Positions 5,162 to 5,379 of a stretch of DNA of 5,379 nucleotides are shown here, piece after piece (within the stretch, counting starts at the first letter, position 1; each line of letters begins with the position of its first letter). The stretch is taken from positions 1 through 5,379 of the forward strand of contig CAIVYX010000339.1 of the NCBI GenBank assembly GCA_903910245.1, in the 5' to 3' direction. Source of the stretch: an uncultured Opitutia bacterium. Lineage in GTDB: Bacteria > Verrucomicrobiota > Verrucomicrobiia > Opitutales > UBA953. A program made the position numbers and the translations under genes. The notes under the pieces were generated by a model. The model did no database searches. It was not told where the DNA came from and saw only the letters and a program-made list of their open reading frames with translations.

Positions 5162-5379
5162 ATGAACATCACAGTCAAAGACCTCCTCGATGCCGGCGTC
5201 CACTTCGGACACCAGACCCGTCGCTGGAATCCCCGCAGCCGTCCGTACATCTTCGACCACCGCAACGGTGTTTCGATTATCGACCTTGAGAAGACGCACG
5301 CGTGCCTCGTCGCCGCTGCCGCCTTCATCGAGGACACCGCCGCCAAGGGCAAGGAAGTGCTCTTCGTCGCCACCAAGCC
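5162..5379 (+). CDS. rpsB: 30S ribosomal protein S2, N-terminal part
   Basis: S2 is a protein of the small ribosomal subunit, needed for assembly near the 30S neck and for binding of S1 where that is present. Seventy-two codons and two bases are present before the right edge. The start MNITVKDLLDAGVHFGHQTR is unmistakable: the GVHFGHQT block at residues 12-19, RWNP at 21-24, the IFDHRNGVSIIDLEKT segment at 30-45, and KEVLFVATK at 64-72 all match the family's N-terminal region in order. The ATG at 5162 is supported by GGAG 9 nt upstream and by the normal distance from the start to the HFGHQ motif. In most bacteria rpsB is followed by tsf (elongation factor Ts), which would lie beyond the edge. 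The gene is divergent from waaA. Nothing in the visible part is broken. Confidence 0.97.
   Translation, partial: MNITVKDLLDAGVHFGHQTRRWNPRSRPYIFDHRNGVSIIDLEKTHACLVAAAAFIEDTAAKGKEVLFVATK

Overview
The window is a high-G+C stretch of ordinary chromosome from a diderm (LPS-bearing) bacterium. It holds seven genes, two of them cut by the window edges, packed with very little spacer. There are no mobile elements, CRISPR arrays, tRNAs or rRNAs. The combination of lptB, hprK placed directly behind it, a single isolated trpD, waaA (Kdo transferase) and rpsB, with start sites that mostly lack Shine-Dalgarno sequences, fits the PVC/Verrucomicrobiota group, perhaps an Opitutales-like lineage. That placement is an inference from gene content and protein style, not from a search.

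Layout from left to right: (1) a rightward run consisting of the tail of an unidentified gene (probably an LPS-transport partner such as LptC or LptA), lptB (LPS-export ATPase) and hprK (HPr kinase/phosphorylase), with 18- and 4-nt gaps, so very likely one operon. (2) A leftward 219-aa gene of unknown function whose stop lies 4 nt from the hprK stop (tail to tail). (3) A 79-bp divergent spacer, then rightward trpD (anthranilate phosphoribosyltransferase). (4) Leftward waaA, whose 3' end overlaps trpD by 16 bp. (5) A 224-bp divergent spacer of visibly lower G+C containing a perfect 6-bp hairpin and an rpsB leader with a fold next to the ribosome-binding site, followed by (6) the first 72 codons of rpsB (ribosomal protein S2), running off the right edge.

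Functionally, lptB and waaA both serve the outer membrane: WaaA adds Kdo to lipid A, and LptB powers transport of finished LPS to the surface. HprK is a metabolic-state sensor that phosphorylates HPr, and its tight coupling to lptB is the most suggestive contextual link here. TrpD (tryptophan synthesis) and S2 (translation) are unrelated housekeeping functions. I do not see a previously undescribed multi-gene system. The parts that deserve a second look are the unknown 219-aa protein, the lptB-hprK coupling, the waaA/rpsB spacer and the tail-to-tail overlaps.
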